A stretch of DNA of 63,488 bases from Desulfobacteraceae bacterium (GTDB taxonomy: Bacteria; Desulfobacterota; Desulfobacteria; Desulfobacterales; Desulfosarcinaceae): positions 1 to 63,488 of the forward strand of contig QZKV01000138.1 in assembly GCA_003599575.1 (NCBI GenBank). The letters are read 5' to 3'. This document shows positions 1 through 8,524 of this stretch, in pieces. Numbering within the stretch: position 1 is the stretch's first letter; every line of letters starts with the position of its first letter. The notes below the pieces were generated by a model. It saw only the letters and a list, made by a program, of their open reading frames with translations. It was not told the origin of the DNA and searched no databases. Position numbers and translations under genes: made by a program.

Positions 1-24
1 GCAAACGGACGGACGAAAAAGGGC

Positions 25-429
25 CTACCGGGTGGCCGGGGTAAAATCGATGCTGGATCCCAGGGCACGCGCCGCCTTGGCAATGACCTGCCTCAGATCG
101 TCCGGTTTGAACGGCTTGGCGATGAAGTCGAAAGCGCCTTTTTCCATGGCCTCTCTGGCCAGGGCGATCATCGCGTATCCGGTGATCATGATGACTTTGG
201 TTCGCGGAGATTTGGCTTGGACATGCTCCAGGACCTGCATGCCGTCCATTTCATCCATGCGAATGTCCGTCACGACAATGTCGAACGATTGCTTGTTGAT
301 TCGGGCCACCGCAGCGATGGGGTCCTGAAACACCTCCACCTCACATCCAATTTTGGCCAGGGCCGGCTTGAGCCGCTTGCCCACGATCGGCTCATCGTCC
401 AGCAGCAAAATTTTCAAAGCTTCCGTCAT
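25..429 (-). CDS. Receiver-only response regulator (CheY-like)
   Basis: A 134-residue protein made of a single receiver domain with no output domain. The phosphorylation site is intact: acidic pair Asp11-Asp12, phospho-acceptor Asp55 (in VVTDIRM), Thr83 and Lys105 (in AKPF). It would accept phosphate from a histidine kinase and act by protein contact or as a phosphorelay intermediate. The start is supported by a GGAGG-like site just upstream. It is the last gene of a minus-strand group containing the two kinase-like proteins, the permease and the stress protein, separated from them by about 180 bases. No cognate histidine kinase lies in the window; it may lie beyond the left edge. The family call is secure, the partner unknown. 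Confidence 0.9.
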   Translation of the reverse strand: MTEALKILLLDDEPIVGKRLKPALAKIGCEVEVFQDPIAAVARINKQSFDIVVTDIRMDEMDGMQVLEHVQAKSPRTKVIMITGYAMIALAREAMEKGAFDFIAKPFKPDDLRQVIAKAARALGSSIDFTPATR

Positions 430-610
430 GATCGCCTCCTAGACCGGCTTCGCCGGAAATGAAAGTGGAAAAGAGCAAAATCTAAAGATGAAAGAAAAGG
501 TTGTGGTTTTTTAGACGAGGTGTCGGCATCATCACCAAAAACTCTATGATCGCGCTTTTAAGTGGATGTTCCCGCTAAAGGGGCCGATAGGCCGGCTGTA
601 CTGATGAAGA

Positions 611-1438
611 TTACCGGCCGCTTTCGGCCGCGGCCCGGATCACGTAGTTGATCAGATGCACCTCAACGAATTCAACCCCTTCCACGGTCCCGGCCATTTC
701 CTTGATCATGGCAGCTTTCTTCTGCCGCTCCCGCTTCAACGCCTTGCTGGTGACCACCACGGTGGCATCACGGGCTTGCACGCGAAGATCGGTGAGCGAC
801 TCCAGAAGCTTCGCCTTGACCATGGCAGCAAGCGCATTTTCCGCCAAACTGCGTATGGAGTAAGTCATGGGCTGAAATTTGCGGTACCCGGCCGCTGCGC
901 TGATGATGCCGACCGCCTCGTCCGGATCGATCTGATCCAGGTTGATGACCAAATCGTACATGGATGGCTCCAATTCGTTTTGACCGAATGCCGCTTCGGA
1001 CCACTGCCTGCGTTTGCGGCGGGTATTTTCTACGTACCCATTGGCTTTCTTTATGGAGATCCCGCGTTCTTCAGCTATCGCAGCGGCCTGTTTTGCCCCG
1101 TCGACCACAAGGCGGACTTTCAGGGCATGCGAAACGCCGCGCACATAAAGGTGTGCAGCCAAGCCCCAGCAAAGGATATTATCCGCCTTGAGCCGGTTCA
1201 ACACCTCGGCCTCAATGGTCGCCAGATGTTGCAGCCAGCGCCTGGACTGCCCCGGCCTCCAGGCCGATGGGGTTTTAACCAAAGCCTCGGCGGCTTTTTC
1301 TGCGCTGAGCCCCTTCGTTGCAGCGATTTCAGCTAGAATTTCCGTACCGAGAAGCTGATACTGCAATCGTTCTGCGGTGGCTTTGGCGATCTGTTGGCCC
1401 GATTCGATCGTATCCGATGAAATAAGGATGATGGGCAT
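611..1438 (-). CDS. Cytidylate kinase-like protein with degenerate P-loop and BON-like tail
   Basis: A 275-residue paralogue of the next gene upstream, resembling the cytidylate-kinase-like family (Cytidylate_kin_2 type). At the P-loop position the sequence reads SDTIESGQQIA (about residues 8-18), so the GKT of an active kinase is replaced by GQQ. It probably does not bind ATP in the usual way. The middle keeps family features, including a basic RRKRRQW stretch and the later YDLVINLD strand. Residues from about 205 to the end look like a BON-type fold (alternating strand pattern, then AMIKEMAGTVEGVEFVEV). The start has AAGGAG six bases upstream. It lies 24 bases after its paralogue, so the two are co-transcribed. 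I infer a regulatory pseudokinase. Confidence 0.75.
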   Translation of the reverse strand: MPIILISSDTIESGQQIAKATAERLQYQLLGTEILAEIAATKGLSAEKAAEALVKTPSAWRPGQSRRWLQHLATIEAEVLNRLKADNILCWGLAAHLYVRGVSHALKVRLVVDGAKQAAAIAEERGISIKKANGYVENTRRKRRQWSEAAFGQNELEPSMYDLVINLDQIDPDEAVGIISAAAGYRKFQPMTYSIRSLAENALAAMVKAKLLESLTDLRVQARDATVVVTSKALKRERQKKAAMIKEMAGTVEGVEFVEVHLINYVIRAAAESGR

Positions 1439-1462
1439 TGTATTCTCCTTTTCGATGACCGT

Positions 1463-2275
1463 TTACACGGCACTCGAGGGCAGGCTGCCGGTCGAATGGA
1501 TTTCAATATTGTACATGTGTTGGATGGTTTTGCGCAGCGCTTCGATCCGCTTGTGCAATTTGGCGCCCCCCTGTTTTTTTTCACTGGTATAGACGATCAC
1601 ATTGCCAAACTGGCAGGTCACCCCGATGGATGGGAACTCTTCCACGAGCTCGGCTTTGATCCGGCAGGCCAGGGCGAGGTCCTGAAGCTTCGCAAGACTT
1701 TTGGGGGTGTTATTGAAAGATTCGCCTTGAGCGGCGCCACAAATGAAATTCACGGCGTCTTCCACCGTCAGCCGGTCGATCCGGATGACCAGGTCGTACA
1801 AATCGCTGTCCCAGGGATCGACCTTGTGCAGGCTTTTGGTCCAGCGGCGCCGCTGCTGGTCGTCTTTCAGAATGATCGCACGCGCTTCCGCCGCGCTGAT
1901 GCCCTCGCGCGCCATCTCGCGGGCCACTCGGGTCTCCAGATCGGCGTTGATGCGCACCTTGAGCACGCCGGGGATCTCCTTGAGCATGATATGACCGGCC
2001 AATCCATGGTAAACCACGTTGCCCTGGCTGACCCTCTCGGTCAAGGCGGCCCGAATGTAAGCCAAGTAAGCCTGCTTGCTGTGCCGCAGGCGTTCCAGGA
2101 TGCCCGGCGCGTCATGAATCGCGCGCACCAATTTAATTTCCGGAATGTGATAGCGCGCGCTGGTTTCCAGAAGCAGATCCCGGCTGATGACAATGTATCC
2201 GAGCCGCTGGGCCACTTGTTCAGCCACGGTTTTGCCCATCGAGTAGGATCCACGGGAGATCGTGATGACGGCCAT
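1463..2275 (-). CDS. Cytidylate kinase-like protein with intact P-loop and BON-like tail
   Basis: A 270-residue P-loop kinase of the cytidylate-kinase-like family. The N-terminus carries an intact Walker A, GSYSMGKT at residues 9-16. It is followed by the ISRDLLLE segment seen in these proteins and a lid-like basic stretch (DDQQRRRWTKSLH, about residues 138-150). A C-terminal segment of about 65 residues resembles a BON domain, as in the adjacent paralogue. The true substrate is unknown; nucleoside monophosphate phosphorylation is a family-level guess, and housekeeping cmk is normally a different, shorter protein. GGAGG lies seven bases before the ATG. It sits 19 bases after an SLC13/RCK permease, suggesting linked transport and nucleotide or stress sensing. 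Confidence 0.8.
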   Translation of the reverse strand: MAVITISRGSYSMGKTVAEQVAQRLGYIVISRDLLLETSARYHIPEIKLVRAIHDAPGILERLRHSKQAYLAYIRAALTERVSQGNVVYHGLAGHIMLKEIPGVLKVRINADLETRVAREMAREGISAAEARAIILKDDQQRRRWTKSLHKVDPWDSDLYDLVIRIDRLTVEDAVNFICGAAQGESFNNTPKSLAKLQDLALACRIKAELVEEFPSIGVTCQFGNVIVYTSEKKQGGAKLHKRIEALRKTIQHMYNIEIHSTGSLPSSAV

Positions 2276-2294
2276 TGTGCTTCCTCCAATCTGG

Positions 2295-4106
2295 TTAGAT
2301 GCCGTAGACCAGGCTGATCGTCGCGATCATGACGATAAGAAAGACGATACTGACCAGGGAGCCCGCCCTGAGAAAATCGATGGTGCGATAGCGGCCGGGC
2401 CCCATGTACAACGCATTGACCTGGTGGGTGGGCAGGACAAAGGAATTGCTTGTGGCCAATCCCACGACCAGAGCGGCCATGCGCGGGTCCGTGTGGGCCG
2501 CCAGGGCCATGTTGACCACCAGCGGCACCAGCAGCACGGTGGCGCCCACATTGGAAATCACCAGGGTAAAGAGTGTCGCAAGGATGCCGATCACGGAAAG
2601 AAGCACAATCGGCGGAACGGTGCCGATCAGTCCGAGGACACTGTGGGCGATCCAGGCGGCCGTGCCGGTTTTTTCGGTGGCAATCCCCAGGGGGATCAGC
2701 CCGGCCAGCAGGAAAATCGTCCGCCAATCCACCGAAGCATAAGCCTCCTCGATGGTCAGCACGCGGGTCAGAATCATTCCCAAAGCGCCGGTCATCAGGG
2801 CCACCGAAAGCTGGATCTTAAAACCCATGATCATCACCAGCGCCAGGACCAGCCAGATGCCCGCCCAGATGGCCTTTTCCGGCCGCATATATTCGGTTTC
2901 GGTAGGAATGCTGAACAGCAGCCAGCCTTCCTTTTGCAAGGTCTTGAGGCGCTCCCAGTTGCCGAAAAGACGGATCACATCGCCCACCTGCAGGCTGATT
3001 TCGCCCATTTTGGCCCGGTAGGTTTCCTCCTGTCGGTAGATGCTCAGGGGACTGATGCGGAAGCGGTCCCTGAAATTGACTTCCTTTAAAGTTTTGCCGG
3101 CCAAATTGGATCGCGGCGCCACCACGGCTTCCACAATGCCGGAATGGGCGGCGTTCAGATCATTGTGGTAAGTATCCAGGCGATCTTTGACGAACATGCC
3201 TTCGGCCGCAGCCAGGCGATCCATGTCTTCTTTGCGGCCATAAACCACAATCTCGCTGCCGGAGTGCAGGGCCGTATCCGCGGATGGCGAGAGGGTTTTG
3301 TAATCGGGCGGCTCGGTCATGGCGACCACGTTGCACAGGTAGCGCTGCCGCAGATCGCGCACTGTCACCGGATCACGGTAATGGGTGAAATCGGCCGGTG
3401 TCGTCAATTCATACATTTGCCCGGCATCGCTCTGTAAAAGGTCGTCCTCGAGCGCATGGCCGTCATGCACGCCGTCGTGATCCTCGCCCTGGGGCAGAAT
3501 CCAGCGGCCGAAGAAAACGAAGCAGGCAATGCCGCTGACCACCAGAGCCAACCCGATCAGGGTCACATCGAAAAGGCCGAAGGCTTGCAGGTTGAACGGC
3601 GCCACCAGGTCGTTGAGCAGGATCAACGGGCTGCTGCCGACCAGGGTGACCGTGCCGCCCAGAATGGCGCTGAATCCCACCGGCATCAGCAGGCGCCCCA
3701 GAGGGATCCTCTGCATTTTGCTGATCCGCTGCAGGGCCGGCAGAAACAGGGCCGCTGCGCCTATGTTCTGCATGAAGCTTGAAATGCCGGCCACGGTCAG
3801 CGAAATGGCAATGATGATCCGGGACGAGCTGTTTCCGGCCATACGCACCACCGGTGTGACCAATCGGTTGATGATGCCGGTGCGGTCCAGACCGGCCCCG
3901 ATGATGATCACGGCGATGATGGATATGACCGCATTGCTGCTCATGCCGACAAAGGCTTCCTTGGGCGTGACCAGGTGCAGCAACGGCAGGATCACCATCA
4001 TCATAATGGCCACCACATCCACCCGCACCCACTCGACCACGAAAAGAAAAACGGCCAGCGCGATCATACCCATCACCAGAATCATTTCCGTTGTCAAAGG
4101 CTCCAT
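2295..4106 (-). CDS. SLC13-family permease with two RCK_C (TrkA-C) domains
   Basis: A 603-residue inner-membrane transporter of the DASS/SLC13 type. Two hydrophobic halves (about residues 8-205 and 410-603) flank a soluble central region with two TrkA-C-like modules, near residues 220-300 (ends SEIVVYGRKEDM) and 315-395 (ends VGDVIRLFG). Each half carries the re-entrant motif region of the family (VTLVGSSPLI and ISNVGATVLLVPL). Members carry anions such as sulfate or dicarboxylates with sodium; the substrate here cannot be read from sequence. TrkA-C modules usually bind nucleotides or small ligands, which fits the kinase-like proteins encoded directly downstream. A GGGAG site precedes the ATG. 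It lies 105 bases after the UspA gene on the same strand. Confidence 0.88.
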   Translation of the reverse strand: MEPLTTEMILVMGMIALAVFLFVVEWVRVDVVAIMMMVILPLLHLVTPKEAFVGMSSNAVISIIAVIIIGAGLDRTGIINRLVTPVVRMAGNSSSRIIIAISLTVAGISSFMQNIGAAALFLPALQRISKMQRIPLGRLLMPVGFSAILGGTVTLVGSSPLILLNDLVAPFNLQAFGLFDVTLIGLALVVSGIACFVFFGRWILPQGEDHDGVHDGHALEDDLLQSDAGQMYELTTPADFTHYRDPVTVRDLRQRYLCNVVAMTEPPDYKTLSPSADTALHSGSEIVVYGRKEDMDRLAAAEGMFVKDRLDTYHNDLNAAHSGIVEAVVAPRSNLAGKTLKEVNFRDRFRISPLSIYRQEETYRAKMGEISLQVGDVIRLFGNWERLKTLQKEGWLLFSIPTETEYMRPEKAIWAGIWLVLALVMIMGFKIQLSVALMTGALGMILTRVLTIEEAYASVDWRTIFLLAGLIPLGIATEKTGTAAWIAHSVLGLIGTVPPIVLLSVIGILATLFTLVISNVGATVLLVPLVVNMALAAHTDPRMAALVVGLATSNSFVLPTHQVNALYMGPGRYRTIDFLRAGSLVSIVFLIVMIATISLVYGI

Positions 4107-4211
4107 AGATGCTCCCGAACTCCCAAGTGATTTTTAAAGTATGCAAAGCCGCATTGTTTATTGGGCCTTTAGCGCTCCGGGGCTTTTTCCGCGGATGCCC
4201 CTCCGCGGTTC

Positions 4212-4640
4212 TCAGCCGCGCCCTTTCTTGCTGACGGTCAGCAAGGGGCATTCCATGTGGATGGAAACCCTTCCGATCCAGTGTCCCTTGGCGGGCAAAT
4301 CCATGGCACTGCCCCAGATAATGGCCTGAAAGGGCTGACGGTCCGCCAGAAATTTTAAAAGCTCCTGGGCCGGTTCGCCCACCCGGAAGGCCGAGCTGAC
4401 CTCAAGCCCGTGTTGGATAAAGGGTTCGGCGGCCTGCGAAAGGATCTGGGCGGCCTTGTCCTCGCTGCGGCTCAGGGCGCTGCGTTTTGAGACCAAGAGG
4501 GTCCGGCCGGCAAAGCGCATGTGCTTCAGCATCAAAAAGGTCACCCTGGCGTCCATTCGGGCGGCGAACTCCCGGCCGTATGTCAGGGCTTCGCTGCATA
4601 CCTGGTGGTTTTCAAATAAGATCAAAATATTGCGAAACAT
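4212..4640 (-). CDS. Universal stress protein (UspA family)
   Basis: A 142-residue single-domain universal stress protein. It opens with the family's first strand and helix (NILILFENHQVCSEALTYGREFAARM) and ends with the strand that normally carries the ATP-loop serine (HMECPLLTVSKKG). The canonical G-2x-G-9x-G(S/T) ATP loop is only partly visible (IWGSAMDLPAKGHWIGRVSIHMECPL), so nucleotide binding is likely but not certain. It is the first gene of the uspA-permease-kinase group and lies directly downstream of a strong sigma-54 promoter match, so expression probably depends on an enhancer-binding activator; one is encoded next door. UspA proteins commonly pair with SLC13 or CBS-type transporters. 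Confidence 0.85.
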   Translation of the reverse strand: MFRNILILFENHQVCSEALTYGREFAARMDARVTFLMLKHMRFAGRTLLVSKRSALSRSEDKAAQILSQAAEPFIQHGLEVSSAFRVGEPAQELLKFLADRQPFQAIIWGSAMDLPAKGHWIGRVSIHMECPLLTVSKKGRG

Positions 4641-4668
4641 GCCGCCACCTGTTCTTTACAGATGGGTA

Positions 4669-4684
4669 AGCAAGAATCCTGCCA
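4669..4684 (-). promoter_or_regulatory. Candidate sigma-54 promoter for uspA
   Basis: Read on the minus strand, the site is TGGCAGGATTCTTGCT. It has the invariant GG and GC dinucleotides ten bases apart and matches the TGGCAC-N5-TTGCW consensus except for one base of the -24 box. The predicted transcript start lies roughly 18 bases before the uspA ATG. An NtrC-family activator is encoded immediately upstream. Confidence 0.6.
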
Positions 4685-4849
4685 CCTTCGGATTCGAGGC
4701 TAAGTGACCGAATTGCAACACATTTGGTAATCATTAAGGATGAGGGTTGGCTTGGGGCGTTGCGTTATGCAACAGGGTCTTCACGTGGGGTGGCGTCGAT
4801 CGCCAGGCCGGAAGGGCACGGATCGGAATGTTGCAAGAGCGAACGTCCG

Positions 4850-4866
4850 CGTTGCCAAAGGCAACG
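4850..4866. repeat. Short perfect hairpin downstream of the NtrC-type regulator
   Basis: CGTTGCC, a three-base loop AAA, and GGCAACG form a 7-bp perfect stem about 45 bases after the stop codon of the minus-strand regulator. No T-run follows on the minus strand, so it is not a classical intrinsic terminator. It may stabilise the transcript end. The rest of 4641-4910 shows only the sigma-54 site and no gene. Confidence 0.35.
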
Positions 4867-4910
4867 TCCTTCTCCGGTGCCCCTCGCTGGCGGGAAGGGG
4901 GTGCGGTTGG

Positions 4911-6248
4911 TTAATCCAGTCCGTATTTCTTGATCTTGCGCCATAACGAGGCGCGATCGATGCCCAGAATCTCGGCCGCGCGGGTCCGTGCCCCGTCGGT
5001 CAATTTAAGCACGTGGGCAATATAGTCCTGCTCCATGGCCTCGAGGGTCAGCAGGGCTCCTTCGGGGGGCCGGTATTCCTGCAACTGAAATTCGGACAGG
5101 TCGGGCGGCAGGTCCGACGTCCGGATGGTGTTGCCCTGGCAGACGGCGACCGCGCGCGCCAGAATGTTTTCCAACTCGCGCACATTGCCCGGAAACGCAT
5201 AATGGCACAGCAGATCCAGGGCTTTCTCGGAAATCGCTGAAATGGTTTTGCCGCCGCGCTGCATGCGGTTGAGAAGGTGATAGGCCAGAAGCGGAATATC
5301 TTCGCGGCGTTCGCTCAGTGCGGGCATTTGAATGGTAACGATATTGATCCGGAAAAGGAAATCGCTGCGCATCGCGCCGCCGGCCACGGCGGCCTTCACA
5401 TCCTTTGAGGTCGCCGAAACGATGCGCACATCCAGGGGAATCGGGCGCCGGCCGCCCACCCGCAGCAGCTCTTTTTCCTGCAGTACGCGCAGCAGCTTTA
5501 TTTGCATGGACTGCGGCATCTCGCCGATTTCATCCAGGAAAAGCGTACCCCCGCCGGCCGCTTCAAGAAGTCCGGGGCAACATTGGTCGGCGCCGGTATA
5601 AGCGCCCTTTTCATGGCCGAAGAGTTCGTTTTCAATCAGGTTTTCGGCCAAGGCCGCACAGTTGAAGGCCACGAAGGGCCCCTTGGCCCGCCGGCTGAAT
5701 GCGTGCAGCGAACGGGCCACCAGCTCTTTGCCGGTACCCGAGTCCCCGGTGATCAGAACATTGCAGTCCGCCGGAGCGATCTGGCGCACGAATGCTTCGA
5801 CCTGACGAATTTTCGGGCTTTTCCCCACGATGATAGGTATCTGCGCACCGGACGGACCGCAGGCCTGCGCCTGGGCCTTCAGACCGGCCTGCGCCAGGGC
5901 CTGCTTTACCCGTTCGCGCAACTGATCCGGGGTAAAGGGTTTGGCCAGGTAGTGAAAGGCCCCCTCCTTGGCGGCCTCGACGGCCCCGTCCAGAGTGGCA
6001 TACCCGGTGATGAGGATCATTTCAAGGTCCGGAAAGCGGCCGCGCACCCGGGCCATCAATTCCATTCCGCTCATTTCCGGCATCTTGACATCACTGATCA
6101 CCAGATCGCAGGGGGCGCTCTGCAGATAGGCAAGCGCCCGGCCGGGCCTGGAAAAGGCCGCCACCCGGCAACCTTCTTTTTCGAGAATGCGGCGCAACCG
6201 CTTGAGCGCAATCGGTTCGTCGTCGATGATAACGATGTGGGATTTCAT
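4911..6248 (-). CDS. Sigma-54-dependent response regulator (NtrC/AtoC type)
   Basis: A 445-residue transcription activator with three domains. The N-terminal receiver has the acidic pair in IIDDEP, a phospho-acceptor Asp in VISDVKMP, and the conserved Lys in LAKPF. The central AAA+ domain (about residues 140-370) has Walker A GDSGTGKE, the sigma-54 contact loop GAYTGA, and a Walker B region GGTLFLDEIGEM. The C-terminal Fis-type helix-turn-helix ends in RAAEILGIDRASLWRKIKKYGL. I start it at the second Met (6248), which has a GGAAAAG site, rather than at 6257, which has none. It should activate sigma-54 promoters on phosphorylation. The nearest candidate target is the uspA promoter just downstream. 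Confidence 0.93.
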   Translation of the reverse strand: MKSHIVIIDDEPIALKRLRRILEKEGCRVAAFSRPGRALAYLQSAPCDLVISDVKMPEMSGMELMARVRGRFPDLEMILITGYATLDGAVEAAKEGAFHYLAKPFTPDQLRERVKQALAQAGLKAQAQACGPSGAQIPIIVGKSPKIRQVEAFVRQIAPADCNVLITGDSGTGKELVARSLHAFSRRAKGPFVAFNCAALAENLIENELFGHEKGAYTGADQCCPGLLEAAGGGTLFLDEIGEMPQSMQIKLLRVLQEKELLRVGGRRPIPLDVRIVSATSKDVKAAVAGGAMRSDFLFRINIVTIQMPALSERREDIPLLAYHLLNRMQRGGKTISAISEKALDLLCHYAFPGNVRELENILARAVAVCQGNTIRTSDLPPDLSEFQLQEYRPPEGALLTLEAMEQDYIAHVLKLTDGARTRAAEILGIDRASLWRKIKKYGLD

Positions 6249-6318
6249 CTTTTCCATTCAGGTCGACTCAAGACGGTATCCTTTTACCAAAACGGACCTT
6301 GAATGAACAGCGTAGAAA

Positions 6319-7224
6319 CTACTTGCGTGCCTTCTTGGCGTGGGTGGCGGCGTTGAGCCCGGCCACGCACCCTTCCCCCACAGCCTTGGCCATCTGCCAG
6401 GGCGGGCCGCATATGTCGCCGGCCGCATAGACGCCGGGCAGGTTGGTGGCTTGTTGTTTGTCGGTTTGAATGTAGCGCATTTCATCATCCAGCCGGATGC
6501 CCATGTTGGTGGCCAACTGGAGCATTCCCTTGGCGCCGAGTTCGATGAAAACACCTCTGACCGGCACCATTGTGCCGTTCTCCAACTGCAAACCGGTCAC
6601 CTCGCCATCTCCCTGGATGGCTTTGACCTTGGCATCGCGGTAGATTTTCACGCGACTGGCTTCCAATTTGTCTTTCAGGGCATCCGAGACCTCGAGTCGC
6701 CCGCAGATCAGATGCACTTCGGCGGCGATTTCGGTCATGGTCAGCGCACCGTCCACGGCCGCACTCTCATCGCCCACCACGGCGACACTTTCGCCACGGT
6801 AAAAATGACCGTCGCAATCCACGCAATAACTGACCCCCTTGCCGACAAACTGCTTTTCTCCGGCAACGCCCAGGCGGTTGCGCTGGGTGCCGGTAGCGAT
6901 AATCAGGGTCGCCGCCGAAATGGTCCGCCCGTTTTCGGTTTCCAGGGCAAAACCCTCCTCGCGCGGCTCCAGGGAGAGGACATCTTCTTCAAGGAACTGT
7001 GCTCCGAAATTTTCCGCCTGCCGCCGGCCGTTGCCGAGCATCTCTTCTCCGGCCACATTGAATTGGCAGCAGAAATTTTCGATATGAGCATGAAACAGAC
7101 TGCTTTTGGTCTCCTTTCCCAGGACCAGGACCGTCACCTTTTTGCGCGCAGCGTGAATGGCCGCCTGTAACCCGGCCGGTCCGGTGCCCAGGATCACCAC
7201 ATCATAGTGCTGGGATGGATTCAT
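6319..7224 (-). CDS. trxB: Thioredoxin reductase-like FAD/NAD(P) disulfide oxidoreductase
   Basis: A 301-residue flavoprotein of the low-molecular-weight thioredoxin reductase type. It has an N-terminal FAD-binding motif GTGPAGLQAA, a central redox-active CVDC (in YCVDCDGHFY), an NAD(P)-binding region near VAVVGDESAA, and a C-terminal FAD motif GVYAAGDI. It reduces thioredoxin or a related dithiol partner using NAD(P)H. Reading could extend to 7281, but the ATG at 7224 has AGGAGG eight bases upstream and gives the usual family start, so I chose it. It is transcribed away from the cysE-cysK pair, and a shared role in sulfur and thiol metabolism is plausible. A housekeeping copy may exist elsewhere, so the symbol is by family. 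Confidence 0.88.
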   Translation of the reverse strand: MNPSQHYDVVILGTGPAGLQAAIHAARKKVTVLVLGKETKSSLFHAHIENFCCQFNVAGEEMLGNGRRQAENFGAQFLEEDVLSLEPREEGFALETENGRTISAATLIIATGTQRNRLGVAGEKQFVGKGVSYCVDCDGHFYRGESVAVVGDESAAVDGALTMTEIAAEVHLICGRLEVSDALKDKLEASRVKIYRDAKVKAIQGDGEVTGLQLENGTMVPVRGVFIELGAKGMLQLATNMGIRLDDEMRYIQTDKQQATNLPGVYAAGDICGPPWQMAKAVGEGCVAGLNAATHAKKARK

Positions 7225-7451
7225 GCATACCCTCCTTTGTTTTCCGCTGGCCGGTTTGCCCCTAATAGACGCTCTGACCACTCAGTTGAACGAAAAATGA
7301 GGATGAATGTTCAAAATGCAAGAATGGGTGCGGCCATGAAGCTTCTCTTTGGTTAAAGCTTAAAGCTGGTTCAAAGACACTTCCACCCCCTTTGAGCCAA
7401 ATCTTAGATCCATGCGCCGCCGGGTTCGTAGCACCCGCCGAGCAACTTAAC

Positions 7452-7480
7452 TTGCCTGGCATTATTACCCGCCTTATATT
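7452..7480 (+). promoter_or_regulatory. Candidate sigma-70 promoter for cysE-cysK
   Basis: TTGCCT at 7452-7457 and TATATT at 7475-7480 are separated by 17 bases, a good fit to -35/-10 spacing. Transcription would start near 7487, about 40 bases before the cysE ATG. The remaining divergent spacer (7225-7451) shows no gene, and I see no convincing riboswitch in it. Confidence 0.5.
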
Positions 7481-7527
7481 GGCCTGATCATGATCGCTCC
7501 CAAATCCCTTCAGATTGGAAGAATCGT

Positions 7528-8523
7528 ATGGATGAGCACGCAAAACCGGAGAATGCATGTGCATTGGAAATCGATACCTGCAAAACCGATGTCGCTGCCT
7601 GCAAGCAGATGAAAGCCCGTGTCCCCGAAATTGCCGAGCGCATTATCGCGCATTGCAGCACCGAGGAGTGCTACACGCATATCGATTATGAACCCATTCA
7701 CCCTGAGGGGTTTGTATCCAATCTGATCGATCGATTCCGCGAAATTTTGTTTCCAGGCTATTTTTCACGCGACAAGCTCGATCCGGCCAATATGAAATAC
7801 AGTCTGGGGCAAAACGTCTCCATCCTTTATGACCTTCTGTCTGAACAGATCACCCACCATATCCGACATGATTGCCTGCGCTATGACCTGCCGTGCAGCG
7901 AGTGCGATCAAAACGGTCAATCCAAATCATTGGCGGTCCTGGAATCGATCCCCGATATCCGGCGCATGCTGACCACCGATGTGCAAGCCACCTACGAAGG
8001 CGATCCGGCCGCCCAGAGTCATGATGAAATTATATTCAGCTATCCGGGAATTTTCGCCATCATGGTGCACCGGGTGGCCCATCAATTATTTCGGTTGGGC
8101 GTGCCGTTGCTGCCCCGCATCATGAACGAACATGCCCACAGCCTGACAGGAATCGACATCCATCCCGGCGCCACGATCGGCCCGCGCTTCGTTATCGATC
8201 ACGGCACCGGCGTGGTGATCGGCGAAACCACCCACATCGGGAGCAACGTAAGGATTTACCAGGGGGTGACCCTCGGCGCGTTGAGTTTGCCCAAAAACGC
8301 CGGCGAGCAGTATCGCGGCAAAAAGCGCCATCCCACCATCGAAGACGACGTGATCATCTATTCCGGCGCAACCATACTGGGGGGAAGCACGGTTATCGGC
8401 GCCCGCTCGGTCATCGGCGGCAGCGTCTGGCTGACCGAATCTGTGCCGGCGGACACCACCGTTGTAATGGATCAGCCGCGTCTGATCTACAAATCGGCCG
8501 GCCAATACGCCAAAGGAGTTTAA
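7528..8523 (+). CDS. cysE: Serine O-acetyltransferase (long form)
   Basis: A 331-residue enzyme that acetylates L-serine with acetyl-CoA, the first step of cysteine synthesis. The N-terminal half is helical and longer than in EpsC-type enzymes, with several cysteines ([14 protein letters not shown]). The C-terminal third is a left-handed beta-helix of hexapeptide repeats, with the catalytic-region signatures [17 protein letters not shown] and [19 protein letters not shown]. It ends in the AKGV tail region that usually contacts cysteine synthase. A GGAAG site precedes the ATG. It is followed one base after its stop by cysK, whose ribosome site lies inside the last codons of this gene, so the two are translationally linked. 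Confidence 0.92.
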   Translation: MDEHAKPENACALEIDTCKTDVAACKQMKARVPEIAERIIAHCSTEECYTHIDYEPIHPEGFVSNLIDRFREILFPGYFSRDKLDPANMKYSLGQNVSILYDLLSEQITHHIRHDCLRYDLPCSECDQNGQSKSLAVLESIPDIRRMLTTDVQATYEGDPAAQSHDEIIFSYPGIFAIMVHRVAHQLFRLGVPLLPRIMNEHAHSLTGIDIHPGATIGPRFVIDHGTGVVIGETTHIGSNVRIYQGVTLGALSLPKNAGEQYRGKKRHPTIEDDVIIYSGATILGGSTVIGARSVIGGSVWLTESVPADTTVVMDQPRLIYKSAGQYAKGV

Positions 8524-8524
8524 C

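Noticed and set aside
2262..3089. His/Gln-rich plus-strand frames opposite the SLC13 permease, and similar ones at other loci
   Set aside because: These compositionally biased frames mirror GC-rich genes on the other strand and have no ribosome sites or family features.
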